From: Chloroflexota bacterium
GTDB lineage: Bacteria > Chloroflexota > Anaerolineae > Anaerolineales > Villigracilaceae
Reading direction: 5' to 3'
Assembly (NCBI GenBank): GCA_024434165.1
Contig: QMIW01000013.1
Location: 1-59,454, forward strand
Length of the DNA stretch: 59,454 nt
Shown: positions 7,864 to 16,193 of the stretch, piece by piece
Numbering within the stretch: the first letter of the stretch is position 1
Layout: each line of letters begins with the position of its first letter
Program-made: the position numbers and the translations under genes
Notes under the pieces: generated by a model
The model's input: the letters and a program-made list of their open reading frames with translations, nothing else
What the model was told of the DNA's origin: nothing
Databases searched by the model: none

Positions 7864-9651
7864 ATGAAAAAAACTCTGCACGTTCTTTCGATCCTGCTGA
7901 TCCTAAGCCTGCTGCTTGGTTCGGCGACAATCGCTTCAGCGGCTCCAAAGAAACCATTCTTTACGCTGACGATTCTGCACAACAACGACGGCGAATCCAG
8001 GCTCATCAATGCGGGGGATGGTCCCCTGGCGGACTTCGGCGGCGTGGCGCGTTTTGCCACCGTGGTGGATAACCTGCGCACGCAGGCGTTGAGCAGCGAC
8101 CGGAAGGTGGGAGTCATCATGCTGTCTTCCGGCGATAACTTTCTGGCGGGACCTCAATTCAATGCCAGCCTGACCAAGGGCGCTCCCTACTACGACACAA
8201 TCGCAATGAGTTTGATCGGCTACGATGCCTCTGCGATCGGCAACCATGAATTCGACTTTGGTCCCGATGTGCTGGCGGAATTTATCGGCGGCTTCAACGG
8301 CGCAATTCCCTTCATCAGCGCGAATCTGGACTTCAGCGCCGAACCGAACCTGCAGGCGCTGGTGGATGACGGCGTGATTGTGAAGAGCCGTATCCTGAAG
8401 CAGGAGGGGCAGCTGATTGGAATCGTCGGCGCGACCACCCCGCTCCTTCCGGCGATCTCCAGCCCGCGCGGCGTGACGGTTGACCCCGATTACGTGACCG
8501 CCATTCAAACGGAAGTGGACGCGCTGACCGCGCGGAAAGTCAAAATCATCATCGTTATCAGCCATCTTCAGAATGTCAATGAAGACCTGGCGCTGGCGCC
8601 CATGCTCAGCAATGTGGACGTGATGATCGCGGGCGGCGGCGATGAACTGCTCGCCAACCCGGGCAGCCTGCTCGTGCCAGGCGATGTGCTGAATCCCAAC
8701 CTGCCGTATCCGTTATACGCCACCGGCGCGGACGGCGCGCAAATCCCTGTGGTGACCACCGCCGGCGACTACAAATACGTTGGACGCCTGATTACGAACT
8801 TCAATAAAGACGGGCAGGTCATCAGCGTTGACTCGATAAGCGGACCTGTGCGCGTGGCGGGCGGAACGAACCCCGACGCGGTTTTGCCCGACCCGGAGGT
8901 ACAGGCTCTAGTGGTTGCCCCCGTTCAGGCGTATGTGGCAGGGCTGGCGGCGAATGTGATTGCCACATCGGAAGTGCCGCTGGAGGGCAGGCGCGCTCCC
9001 GGCGTTCGCACCATGGAAACCAACCTCGGCAACCTCTTGGCTGATTCCCTGCTCTGGCAGGCGAACCAACTGGCGGGAGATTTCGGGGCGCCCCTTGCAG
9101 ACATCGCCATTCAGAACGGCGGCGGCATCCGCAATAATTCCCTGATTCCCGCCGGACCGATCACAGAACTGACCACGTTCCAGATTGCAGCGTTCACGAA
9201 TTTCGTGTCCATTGTTCCCAACATCCCTCCGGCGCAGCTCAAGGAAATCATGGAAAATGCGGTTTCCAGGGCGCCGCTGGCAGATGGGCGCTTTGCCCAG
9301 ATTGCCGGTTTCACGCTGGTCTATAACACATCGGGCACGGCGCAGGTGGTGGACAATGCCGGAAATGTGCTCACCCCCGGCAGCCGCGTGGTGGAAATCC
9401 GGCTGGATAACGGAACTTACATCGTTCAAAACGGCGCGGTTGTATCCGGCGCTCCATCGGTCAACATTGCGACGCACGATTTTTCCGCGCGGGGCGGCGA
9501 TCAGTACCCCTTCCGCGGCGCGCCATTCACCACGCTCGGGGTCACCTACCAGCAGGCGCTTTTCAATTACATTGTTGACGAGCTGAATGGGCTGATTTCG
9601 GCGGCGGATTACCCGGCTGGCGGCGAAGGACGCATCATCGTTGTCCCGTAG
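7864..9651 (+). CDS. Exported 5'-nucleotidase/metallophosphatase (UshA-like)
   Basis: 595 residues. A Sec signal peptide (MKK, then a hydrophobic core ending IASA) precedes a calcineurin-like metallophosphatase domain with LTILHNNDGES, SSGDNFLAG, GNHEFDFG and an ISHLQN-type segment, then a 5'-nucleotidase C-terminal domain with QNGGGIRNN and AFTNFVSIVP. Such enzymes hydrolyse nucleotides or sugar nucleotides outside the membrane and scavenge nucleosides. The first metal motif is NDGE instead of the usual NDxH, a variant subgroup. It could supply nucleosides to the BMP-type importer 14 kb away; this is inference. Confidence 0.9.
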   Translation: MKKTLHVLSILLILSLLLGSATIASAAPKKPFFTLTILHNNDGESRLINAGDGPLADFGGVARFATVVDNLRTQALSSDRKVGVIMLSSGDNFLAGPQFNASLTKGAPYYDTIAMSLIGYDASAIGNHEFDFGPDVLAEFIGGFNGAIPFISANLDFSAEPNLQALVDDGVIVKSRILKQEGQLIGIVGATTPLLPAISSPRGVTVDPDYVTAIQTEVDALTARKVKIIIVISHLQNVNEDLALAPMLSNVDVMIAGGGDELLANPGSLLVPGDVLNPNLPYPLYATGADGAQIPVVTTAGDYKYVGRLITNFNKDGQVISVDSISGPVRVAGGTNPDAVLPDPEVQALVVAPVQAYVAGLAANVIATSEVPLEGRRAPGVRTMETNLGNLLADSLLWQANQLAGDFGAPLADIAIQNGGGIRNNSLIPAGPITELTTFQIAAFTNFVSIVPNIPPAQLKEIMENAVSRAPLADGRFAQIAGFTLVYNTSGTAQVVDNAGNVLTPGSRVVEIRLDNGTYIVQNGAVVSGAPSVNIATHDFSARGGDQYPFRGAPFTTLGVTYQQALFNYIVDELNGLISAADYPAGGEGRIIVVP

Positions 9652-9673
9652 GCATTTCTGAATTACGGGTCTA

Positions 9674-9799
9674 CCGTTTTCAACGGGAATCTTTTTTTCA
9701 ACCACGAAGGAGACAAAGGGGCACAAAGGGAAAAAGCCAAAAACATCCTATGTGTACCTTTGTGACCCTTCGTGGTAAGGGTTTTCCCGCCAGAAACGG
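9674..9799. repeat. 126-bp inverted-terminal element, copy 1 (class B, MITE-like)
   Basis: Termini CCGTTTTCAACGGGAA and TTCCCGCCAGAAACGG are inverted repeats matching at 12 of 16 positions. Inside, ACCACGAAGG pairs with CCTTCGTGGT. A second copy in opposite orientation, about 90% identical by eye, is at 34057-34183. No coding capacity. Confidence 0.8.
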
Positions 9800-9813
9800 A
9801 AATGTCTGAATTA

Positions 9814-9850
9814 CAAAAAGTCCCCGGATTTTTCTGGGGACTTTTGTTTT
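9814..9850. terminator. Bidirectional terminator
   Basis: AAAAGTCCCC and GGGGACTTTT pair, flanked by A's on the left and T's on the right. It serves the converging nucleotidase (+) and regulator (-) genes. Confidence 0.8.
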
Positions 9851-9852
9851 CC

Positions 9853-10410
9853 CTACCCTTCCCTCCAATACTCCCCGCCCCCGCCTTCGCGCTTCATCAG
9901 CCCGGACCCGACGAGCTCACGCCGAAGGGATGCGGTATCCGCATGGTAGGCGCTCAGGATTTCATTGACCTGCTTCTCGCTGTAGCGCTTCCCAACCTTG
10001 AAGGCTTTGACCACGTAGCGCAGGATGGCTTCCAGTTTCTTGTGCTGGGCGGGAATGGTCTTCAAACTGCCGTCCCTGCGGGTGTAGTCGTTGATGACTT
10101 TGCGGTCGTAGGCGTCGGCATCCACGTCGGCGACGGAAGCGGAGAGTCTTTCCTGCGAGAACAGGCTGCGCGATTTTTCCTCCAGCGCCTTTTCGTTCAG
10201 TTGATAGACGTTGTAGTAGCCATCTGCCCTGGCGCTGACCAGGCCGATTTTGGAGAGTTTCGACAGGTGATGCGAAACGGTGGATGCTTTCAAATTCAGC
10301 AGCGCGGCAAGTTCCTCCACGCTGTAGGGCTGCCGGGCGAGCAGTCCGATGATTTTGAGACGATTCGCATCCGAGAGGACTTTGAAGAAGGAAACTAGTT
10401 CTTCGCTCAT
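9853..10410 (-). CDS. ArsR-type regulator with DUF2087 domain
   Basis: 185 residues. Residues 1-75 are a winged-helix ArsR/GntR-like domain (FFKVLSDANRLKIIGLL, LLNLKASTVSHHLSKL). The C-terminal 65 residues are DUF2087 (YSEKQVNEILSAYH, SLRRELVGSGLMKR, ending in YWR). DUF2087 may bind DNA or a ligand; no inducer is known. There is no Cys metal motif in the helix-turn-helix. It is a tandem paralogue of the next gene upstream, separated only by a palindromic element. Confidence 0.88.
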   Translation of the reverse strand: MSEELVSFFKVLSDANRLKIIGLLARQPYSVEELAALLNLKASTVSHHLSKLSKIGLVSARADGYYNVYQLNEKALEEKSRSLFSQERLSASVADVDADAYDRKVINDYTRRDGSLKTIPAQHKKLEAILRYVVKAFKVGKRYSEKQVNEILSAYHADTASLRRELVGSGLMKREGGGGEYWREG

Positions 10411-10422
10411 GGTTTAATTCCT

Positions 10423-10481
10423 GTCATTGCGAGGAGGGCATTCTTCTCGACGAAGCAATCTCAATCAAGCAGGAGAATGAC
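10423..10481. repeat. GTCATTGCGAG element, copy 1 (class A)
   Basis: 59 bp, ends GTCATT and AATGAC; begins GTCATTGCGAGGAGGGC and contains CGAAGCAATCTC, a sequence style dispersed in many bacterial genomes. It starts one base after the stop codon of the upstream regulator gene and ends 12 bp before the next start. Confidence 0.8.
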
Positions 10482-10482
10482 A

Positions 10483-11019
10483 TTATGCGACTCTCCAATA
10501 TTTTGAACCGTCGCTCTCGCGCGCGAGCAGGCCCGCATCCACCAGGTCGCGCCGCAGACCGGCGGTATCCCGGTGGAAGCGCTTGATGATGGCGTTGACT
10601 TCGCGTTCGCTGTAGGTCTGGTCGAATTCAAAGTTTCGAATCAGATAATCCAGAACGGGTCGGATTTTCCTTTGTTCCGGGATGTGCCGGATGCTGCCGT
10701 CCGCGTCGAGACAATCCTTCAGAATCTTTTTGGAGTCTTCGTCCAAACTTTCATCGGGAACGAAAACGTCGTTTGTGCCGGTCAACGTTTCCCTGCCCAG
10801 GGCGGCAAGTCTGTCGTTGTTCAGCGTGAAGACGCCATCGGTCTGGCTTACGACGCCGATGAATTCGAGAAAACCGAGGTGGCTGTGGGCTTCCCTGGCG
10901 GATAGATTCAGCCGTTCCGCGACCTCCCTGCGGGTGGCGGGACTCTGCGAGAGCAGACCGACGATCCGCAGCCGGCCGGGGTGGGACATGGCTTTGACAA
11001 AATCGAGCATTTTATTCAT
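10483..11019 (-). CDS. ArsR-type regulator with DUF2087 domain (paralogue)
   Basis: 178 residues with the same plan as its neighbour: helix-turn-helix (FVKAMSHPGRLRIVGLL, LNLSAREAHSHLGFL) and DUF2087 (YSEREVNAIIKRFH, LRRDLVDAGLLARE, ending KYWRVA). The recognition helix differs from its paralogue, so the two probably bind different sites. It is divergent from the aminotransferase gene. Confidence 0.87.
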   Translation of the reverse strand: MNKMLDFVKAMSHPGRLRIVGLLSQSPATRREVAERLNLSAREAHSHLGFLEFIGVVSQTDGVFTLNNDRLAALGRETLTGTNDVFVPDESLDEDSKKILKDCLDADGSIRHIPEQRKIRPVLDYLIRNFEFDQTYSEREVNAIIKRFHRDTAGLRRDLVDAGLLARESDGSKYWRVA

Positions 11020-11163
11020 GGTTCACATCCGTAGATTTATTTCGATGAATATCGAATTGGATTGTAGAGCCGAATCCGCCCGCTGTCAAGGGAAGACTTC
11101 GAGGGCAGCCGGCAGGCGCGGGCGGAGTCCGAAGCGGGTAAATGTCAACGGTGTTGTATAGGT

Positions 11164-11169
11164 TATAAT
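11164..11169 (+). promoter_or_regulatory. Candidate -10 element for ilvE
   Basis: Perfect TATAAT 35 bp before the start codon; a TGTCAA about 15 bp upstream is a poor -35. Confidence 0.45.
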
Positions 11170-11204
11170 CCCGCCAGACCAACCCAACCCAACAGGAGGT
11201 GCAA

Positions 11205-12125
11205 GTGGATCTTACGAAACATGCTTTCTTTGAGGGAAAAATCGTTCCCTTGAGCGAGGCAAATATCAACATCGCCACGCACGGATTTTTATACGGTACC
11301 GCCGTCTTCGGTGGCATGCGGGCATACTGGAACGAAGAGAAGCAGCGTCTCTTCGTTTTTCGTCCCTATGACCATTTCCGACGCCTGCTCAACTCCGGGC
11401 GCATGATGGCAATGAGCATTCCGTACGACGAAGAAAGTCTGATTCAATTAACCCTCGATCTTCTGCGGACGGATAACTGGCAGAGGGACGTGTACCTGCG
11501 CCCCACCATCTACAAGGCGGATATGGGCATCGGCGTGCGCCTGCACGATCTGAAGGACGAGTTCTGCATGTTCGTGATCGCGTTCGAGAAGTACGTCAAG
11601 AACGACACGAACGCGCACGTGACGGTCTCCTCCTGGCGGCGCATTGACGACAACGTCATCCCGGCGCGCGGCAAGGTGGCGGGCGCGTACGCCAACTCGG
11701 CGCTGATCAAGACCGATGCAAACCGCGCCGGGTTCGATGAAGCCCTTGTGCTGGACCAGAACGGACACATCTCGGAAGGCTCGGCGATGAACGTCTTCAT
11801 GGTGCGCGACGGCGTGGTGGTCACGCCGCCGGTGACTGATAACATCCTCGAGGGCATCACCCGCCGTTCGATCATCGAGATCGCGCGCAAGGAACTCGGG
11901 CTGGAGGTGGTGGAACGTTCGATTGACCGCACCGAAGTTTTCATCGCAGACGAAATGTTCATGACCGGGACCGCCGCGCAGGTGGTGGCGGTGACGATGA
12001 TTGATCACCGCCCGGTTGGGAACGGCTCGATGGGACCGGTCACTGCAAAACTGCGCGCGCTGTTCGACGACATCGTACGCGCCAAGAACCCGAAGTATGC
12101 CAGTTGGAATGTGGAAGTGAAGTAG
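11205..12125 (+). CDS. ilvE: Branched-chain amino acid aminotransferase
   Basis: 306 residues, class IV PLP-dependent aminotransferase, last step of Leu/Ile/Val synthesis. Visible are HGFLYGTAVFGGMRAY, the PLP-lysine segment ARGKVAGAYANSALIK (Lys about 158), GHISEGSAMNVF and TGTAAQVVAV. The start is GTG at 11205 because AGGAGGT ends 4 nt earlier; another GTG at 11199 overlaps that ribosome-binding site. D-amino acid aminotransferase or ADC lyase are less likely given the overall match. Confidence 0.92.
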   Translation: MDLTKHAFFEGKIVPLSEANINIATHGFLYGTAVFGGMRAYWNEEKQRLFVFRPYDHFRRLLNSGRMMAMSIPYDEESLIQLTLDLLRTDNWQRDVYLRPTIYKADMGIGVRLHDLKDEFCMFVIAFEKYVKNDTNAHVTVSSWRRIDDNVIPARGKVAGAYANSALIKTDANRAGFDEALVLDQNGHISEGSAMNVFMVRDGVVVTPPVTDNILEGITRRSIIEIARKELGLEVVERSIDRTEVFIADEMFMTGTAAQVVAVTMIDHRPVGNGSMGPVTAKLRALFDDIVRAKNPKYASWNVEVK

Positions 12126-12162
12126 GGCAAGGCAGTCAGGTATACAAGAAAACAGGTAAAAC

Positions 12163-12195
12163 AAAAAGTCCGTTGCATCTGCGACGGACTTTTTG
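12163..12195. terminator. Bidirectional terminator
   Basis: An 11-bp perfect stem AAAAAGTCCGT/ACGGACTTTTT with a 10-nt loop lies between converging genes. Confidence 0.85.
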
Positions 12196-12219
12196 TTATG
12201 GTTTCTTCTTCTTTTCCGG

Positions 12220-12957
12220 TTACGGGTTCTTCTTGAACTTTACCAGCACAAGGTTCTTTTTGCAATCGTTGAACGTGTCAATCGGAATGTTATCCGAGAG
12301 CGGCAGCCCCGCCTGGTCGAAGATTTGAATGGAAAGCAGGTCTTCGGACGAGATCGGCACCGTCCCCAGGAAGAACTCAAAGCCCGACCTCCCGTACGCG
12401 GGCGCAATACCGCTCACCGTCAATTCGTTTTTGGTCTTGTTGTTGTAAAAGCCCGTCACGCGCACGGCGATTCCGATCATATCCGCATTGTTGGCGTCCA
12501 CAATCGTACCGGCGATGCCCTGCCAGTTGCAAGCCGCTTCCGGGTGGATGATGGTGCTTTCAATGTATGTGACGGTGGCGGAGAAGGGCGCTTTGGGCGT
12601 CTTCGTCGGGGTGGGCGTGCTGGAGGGCGTGATCAGCGAAACGACGGTCGAGGTCGGCGGAGGCGTATGCGTGGGCGCAAGGGTCATTGTGGGGGTCTCG
12701 GATGCGCCCGGCAGGGTGGAGGTCCACGTGGGGAGCAGCTGAATCTCCGTCATTGTCGGGGTGGGCGGAAGTTTTGCCGCCGCCCTTGCCGGGCTTAATG
12801 GGTTGATCGCGGAGTTTGGCGCAAGGAAAATCGCGATGAAATACAAACCGAGACAAAACGTAAGGAGCAGAGACATGATGCTCATCAGGTCCCAGATGTC
12901 GAGGCGGGATTCCTTCTTTTGTCCTGTTGAATAATCGTCGTAATCGTATTTGCTCAT
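12220..12957 (-). CDS. Single-pass membrane protein with Thr/Pro stalk, unknown function
   Basis: 245 residues. An acidic cytoplasmic N-terminus is followed by one membrane segment at about residues 24-48, then a long Thr/Pro/Ser stalk to about 125 (repeated TPTP). The C-terminal globular domain of about 115 residues has two Cys (EAACNW and NDCKKN) that could form a disulfide, plus alternating hydrophobic strands suggesting a beta-sandwich. I do not recognise the domain. It is 41 bp downstream of the parvulin gene, probably one operon. Confidence 0.75.
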   Translation of the reverse strand: MSKYDYDDYSTGQKKESRLDIWDLMSIMSLLLTFCLGLYFIAIFLAPNSAINPLSPARAAAKLPPTPTMTEIQLLPTWTSTLPGASETPTMTLAPTHTPPPTSTVVSLITPSSTPTPTKTPKAPFSATVTYIESTIIHPEAACNWQGIAGTIVDANNADMIGIAVRVTGFYNNKTKNELTVSGIAPAYGRSGFEFFLGTVPISSEDLLSIQIFDQAGLPLSDNIPIDTFNDCKKNLVLVKFKKNP

Positions 12958-12998
12958 TGCGTCACTCCAAACTCATCTTTTGTGCCGTTCACCCGACG

Positions 12999-13877
12999 CT
13001 AGGGCGTCAGGATAATATCGCTCGCGGCGCGGCGCGCGGCAAGCCATTCTTGCAGCGCCAGTTCCTGCATGGTCAAAAGGGCATCGGGAGATAACGGATG
13101 TTCGCCGCGTTCGACAGCTTTGAAAATGTGAAAGCCCGCCGGTGTGGCGACAATGCCGCTCATTTCGCCAGCCTGCAAGGCGAAGACCGCTTCATCGGCG
13201 CCCGCGTCCAGCAGGTAGCCCTGCGGCACCCAGCCCAACTCGCCGCGTGTGACCGGGTCGTACAGCGCCGCCAGTTCGTCGAAATCGGCTCCAGCGTTCA
13301 ACTCCTGCAATGCCGCCTGCGCGTCCGCCTCATTATAGGTCAAAATCTGGCGCAGATGAATCTGCTCGACCGAAGCCGGCACATCCGCAATGATTTTGTC
13401 ACGCATCCATGCCGCTTCGATGGAGCGTTTCAAGGCAAGGCGGAAGGAGGCGTCGTCATACCCGTGCGCGGACTGCCACCGGGTCAGCGCGTCGGCGCTC
13501 CCCAGTTGGGATACGAGCGCATCCATCCGCGACTGGAGGTCTGATTCCGTCACCTCGAAGTTTTCCTCCCTCGCGGCTTGACTCAGCAACACCTGCGCGA
13601 TCAGGTCCTCCAGCACGATACGGTTCGCTTCCTCTTCCGAGACCGTGTTACCCAGCGCGGTTTGCGCGGCTTTGTAACGCGCCAATTCCGCCTCGAACTC
13701 GGCAATGGTGATGTACTCTCCATTGACCACTGCCGCCGAAGGCGGCGGAGTGGGGGTGGGCGGCAAAGGCGTAGGCGTAGGTATGGAGGGAGTGGGCGTG
13801 CTTGAGGTCCCGAAGGAGGCGCAGGCGGATACCCCCAGCGTGAGGAGCAGAGTCAAAATTGTCCGTTTGAAATTCAT
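12999..13877 (-). CDS. Parvulin-type peptidyl-prolyl isomerase lipoprotein (SurA/PrsA-like)
   Basis: 292 residues. A lipoprotein signal ends in GVSAC, followed by a Thr/Pro stalk, a SurA-N-like helical chaperone part (VNGEYITIAEFEAEL) and a PpiC/parvulin domain (IHLRQILTYNEADAQAAL, LGWVPQGYL, GFHIFKAVER). It is expected to help fold exported proteins at the outer membrane face. The ATG start lies 7 nt from a TATAAT (extended by TG), suggesting a leaderless transcript; an in-frame TTG lies 6 nt earlier. Confidence 0.87.
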   Translation of the reverse strand: MNFKRTILTLLLTLGVSACASFGTSSTPTPSIPTPTPLPPTPTPPPSAAVVNGEYITIAEFEAELARYKAAQTALGNTVSEEEANRIVLEDLIAQVLLSQAAREENFEVTESDLQSRMDALVSQLGSADALTRWQSAHGYDDASFRLALKRSIEAAWMRDKIIADVPASVEQIHLRQILTYNEADAQAALQELNAGADFDELAALYDPVTRGELGWVPQGYLLDAGADEAVFALQAGEMSGIVATPAGFHIFKAVERGEHPLSPDALLTMQELALQEWLAARRAASDIILTP

Positions 13878-13884
13878 TATCAAA

Positions 13885-13890
13885 ATTATA
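13885..13890 (-). promoter_or_regulatory. Extended -10 (TGTTATAAT), possible leaderless start
   Basis: On the minus strand TATAAT is preceded by TGT and ends 7 nt before the ATG of the parvulin gene, with no Shine-Dalgarno sequence between. Confidence 0.5.
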
Positions 13891-13897
13891 ACAAAAT

Positions 13898-13922
13898 CCC
13901 CTCTCCCATTTTGGGAGAGGGG
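13898..13922. repeat. CCCCTCTCCC palindrome (class D), copy 1
   Basis: CCCCTCTCCC/GGGAGAGGGG perfect 10-bp stem, followed by a GCAGGGAGTTGAGGGC tail that recurs in the class. It lies between the groEL stop and the parvulin promoter, where it could also help end groEL transcription. Confidence 0.7.
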
Positions 13923-13941
13923 CAGGGAGTTGAGGGCGATC

Positions 13942-15585
13942 TTAATAGTCCATGCCGCCCGGAGGCATGGCGGGAGCCTTTTCCTTTTCGGGGATGTCGG
14001 TGACCAGCACGTCGGTGGTCAGGATCATCGCGGCAATGGAGGCGGCATTTTCGAGCGCGCCGCGCACGACCTTCACAGGATCAATCACGCCAGCCTTGAT
14101 CATGTCGGTATATTCGCCGGTGAGCACGTTGTAGCCGATGTTGGGGTTCTTCTTCTCGGCGGCGGTGCGGCGCACGGTGTCAATGATGACGGAGCCGTCC
14201 TGACCGGCGTTCGAAGCAAGTTTGCGAATCGGGGCTTCGAGCGCCTTCCTGACGATGCTGACGCCCATGCGGGTCTCTTCGTCTTCCTCGTTCTTGATGA
14301 TCTTGTCGAGCTTGACGGCGGCATTGATGAGGGAGATTTCACCGCCGGGGACGATGCCTTCCTCCACTGCGGCGCGCGCGGCGGAGAGGGCGTCTTCGAC
14401 GCGGTGTTTCTTTTCCTTCATTTCGGTTTCGGTCGCCGCGCCCACGCGGATGATGGCGACGCCGCCGCTCAGTTTGGCGAGGCGTTCCTGGAGCTTCTCG
14501 CGGTCGTAATCGCTGGTGCTCTTCTCGATCTCGATGCGGATTTCCTTGATGCGTCCTTCGATATCCGCCTTCTTGCCTTTGCCGCCGACGATGGTGGTGT
14601 TCTCCTTGTCGGAGACGACCTTCTCAGCCTTACCCAGGTCTTGAATGGCGACGGACTCAAGTTTGCGTCCCATCTCTTCCGAGATGACCTGGCCGCCGGT
14701 GAGGATGGCGATATCCTGGAGCATGGCTTTGCGGCGGTCGCCAAAGCCGGGGGCTTTGACTGCCAGCACGTTCAACATGCCGCGAATCTTGTTGAGGATC
14801 AGGGTGGCGAGGGCTTCACCGTCCACATCTTCGGCGATGATGACCAGTTCGCGCTTGCCGACCTGCACCAGTTTTTCGAGCAGGGGCACAATATCCGCCG
14901 CGGCGGAAATCTTCTTATCGTAGATCAGCACATACGGGTCGCTGATCTGGGCTTCCATCTGTTCGGCATTGGTGATGAAGTAGGGCGAGAGATAGCCGCG
15001 GTCGAACTGCATACCTTCGACGAATTCGGTCTCGAACTGCATCGTCTTGGATTCTTCGACGGTGATGACGCCGTCCTTGCCGACCTTGTCCATCACATCC
15101 GCGATCAACTGACCGACTTCCTCATCCGCCGCGGAGTTGGTGGCGACGGAGGCGATCTCTTCCTTGGTGTCAATCTTGACCGAGTTCTTCTTCAGTTCCG
15201 CCACAACGGTCTCGGTGGCGAGTTCGATGCCGCGCTTGAGGAGCATGGGGTTGTAACCGGCTTCGAGCGCCTTCAAGCCTTCGTTCACGATGGCATGCGC
15301 CAGCACGGTGGAGGTGGTGGTGCCGTCGCCGGCAATGTCGTTGGTCTTGGACGCGGCTTCCTTGAGCAGCTGCGCGCCCATGTTCTCGAACGGGTCTTCG
15401 AGTTCGATCTCCTTGGCAACGGAAACGCCGTCGTGGGTGATGGTGGGGGAGCCGAACTTGCGGTCCACCGCCACATTGCGTCCCTTCGGACCGAGCGTGG
15501 CGGACACCGCATTTGCAACCACGTTCATGCCGTTCTTAAGCTTACGGCGGGCTTCTTCGGAAAATACCAGTTGTTTTGCTGCCAT
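13942..15585 (-). CDS. groL: Chaperonin GroEL (Hsp60)
   Basis: 547 residues, full length. It forms the double-ring ATP-driven folding chamber. Recognisable are [13 protein letters not shown], the ATP-site [33 protein letters not shown], the apical [22 protein letters not shown] and [20 protein letters not shown]. The tail is short and ends PPGGMDY rather than in a long GGM repeat. It follows groES, with only a palindromic element between, under CIRCE control. Confidence 0.98.
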   Translation of the reverse strand: MAAKQLVFSEEARRKLKNGMNVVANAVSATLGPKGRNVAVDRKFGSPTITHDGVSVAKEIELEDPFENMGAQLLKEAASKTNDIAGDGTTTSTVLAHAIVNEGLKALEAGYNPMLLKRGIELATETVVAELKKNSVKIDTKEEIASVATNSAADEEVGQLIADVMDKVGKDGVITVEESKTMQFETEFVEGMQFDRGYLSPYFITNAEQMEAQISDPYVLIYDKKISAAADIVPLLEKLVQVGKRELVIIAEDVDGEALATLILNKIRGMLNVLAVKAPGFGDRRKAMLQDIAILTGGQVISEEMGRKLESVAIQDLGKAEKVVSDKENTTIVGGKGKKADIEGRIKEIRIEIEKSTSDYDREKLQERLAKLSGGVAIIRVGAATETEMKEKKHRVEDALSAARAAVEEGIVPGGEISLINAAVKLDKIIKNEEDEETRMGVSIVRKALEAPIRKLASNAGQDGSVIIDTVRRTAAEKKNPNIGYNVLTGEYTDMIKAGVIDPVKVVRGALENAASIAAMILTTDVLVTDIPEKEKAPAMPPGGMDY

Positions 15586-15612
15586 AGTTTCACTTCCTTT
15601 TTAGATTATTCT

Positions 15613-15694
15613 GTCATTGCGAGGAGGGCTTTAGCCCGGCGAAGCAATCCCATATTGAGGGAGGCTGCTTCACCGCTTAGCGTCTCGCAGCGAC
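15613..15694. repeat. GTCATTGCGAG element, copy 2 (class A)
   Basis: 82 bp with ends GTCATTGCGAG and CTCGCAGCGAC, imperfect inverted termini (10 of 11). It occupies the groES-groEL spacer, ending 5 bp from the groES stop codon, so it must be transcribed in the heat-shock mRNA and may fold there. Confidence 0.85.
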
Positions 15695-15699
15695 ACTAT

Positions 15700-15996
15700 T
15701 TATCCAACAATTCCGAGAATATCGCTCTCGCGCAGGATCAGCAGTTTCTTGCCGTCCATCTTCACTTCCGTGCCGGAATATTTGGCGAAAAGAACCGTAT
15801 CGCCCACCTTCACATCCATGGCGATGCGTTCACCGTCCTCGTTGCGGTCGCCCGGACCCGCGGCAAGGATCTTGCCCTGCTGGGGTTTTTCCTTGGCGGT
15901 CTCAGGCAGGACGATACCGCTGGCGGTCACTTCTTCCTGCTCGATGGGCTCAACAAGCACACGGCTGCCCAAAGGTTTGAACGAGATTTTTGCCAT
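15700..15996 (-). CDS. groS: Co-chaperonin GroES (Hsp10)
   Basis: 98 residues. It caps the GroEL ring. The mobile loop [16 protein letters not shown] and the C-terminal [17 protein letters not shown] are standard. AATGGAGG lies just upstream of the ATG. First gene of the groES-groEL operon. Confidence 0.98.
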   Translation of the reverse strand: MAKISFKPLGSRVLVEPIEQEEVTASGIVLPETAKEKPQQGKILAAGPGDRNEDGERIAMDVKVGDTVLFAKYSGTEVKMDGKKLLILRESDILGIVG

Positions 15997-16040
15997 TTCT
16001 TGCCTCCATTAAGGGTTTTGAGTTTGGGATAATCACACAA

Positions 16041-16067
16041 TTAGCACTCAAATCAATTGAGTGCTAA
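16041..16067 (-). promoter_or_regulatory. CIRCE operator (HrcA binding site) of groES-groEL
   Basis: TTAGCACTC, 9-nt spacer, GAGTGCTAA: the exact consensus. It overlaps the expected transcription start and lies 45 bp upstream of groES. HrcA is the repressor in characterised systems; hrcA is not in this window. Confidence 0.97.
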
Positions 16068-16072
16068 TTGCT

Positions 16073-16101
16073 ATCTTACACACTTAAAGTATCAAAGTCA
16101 A
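16073..16101 (-). promoter_or_regulatory. Housekeeping sigma promoter of groES-groEL
   Basis: Minus strand: -35 TTGACT (16096-16101), 17-bp spacer, -10 TAAGAT (16073-16078). The predicted start falls at the edge of CIRCE. Confidence 0.85.
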
Positions 16102-16193
16102 GGGGATTGGAAAAATTCTTACACAATTCTGATGACTTTCCCCGCTTCTGCCCGACCCCGGGGCTGCTCCGCCAGCCAGAGATGATTCGCCCC

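Noticed and set aside
13705-16032. Very long open frame (775 codons) on the plus strand opposite groEL/groES
   Set aside because: It mirrors the codon bias of groEL on the other strand; no ribosome-binding site or recognisable domain.
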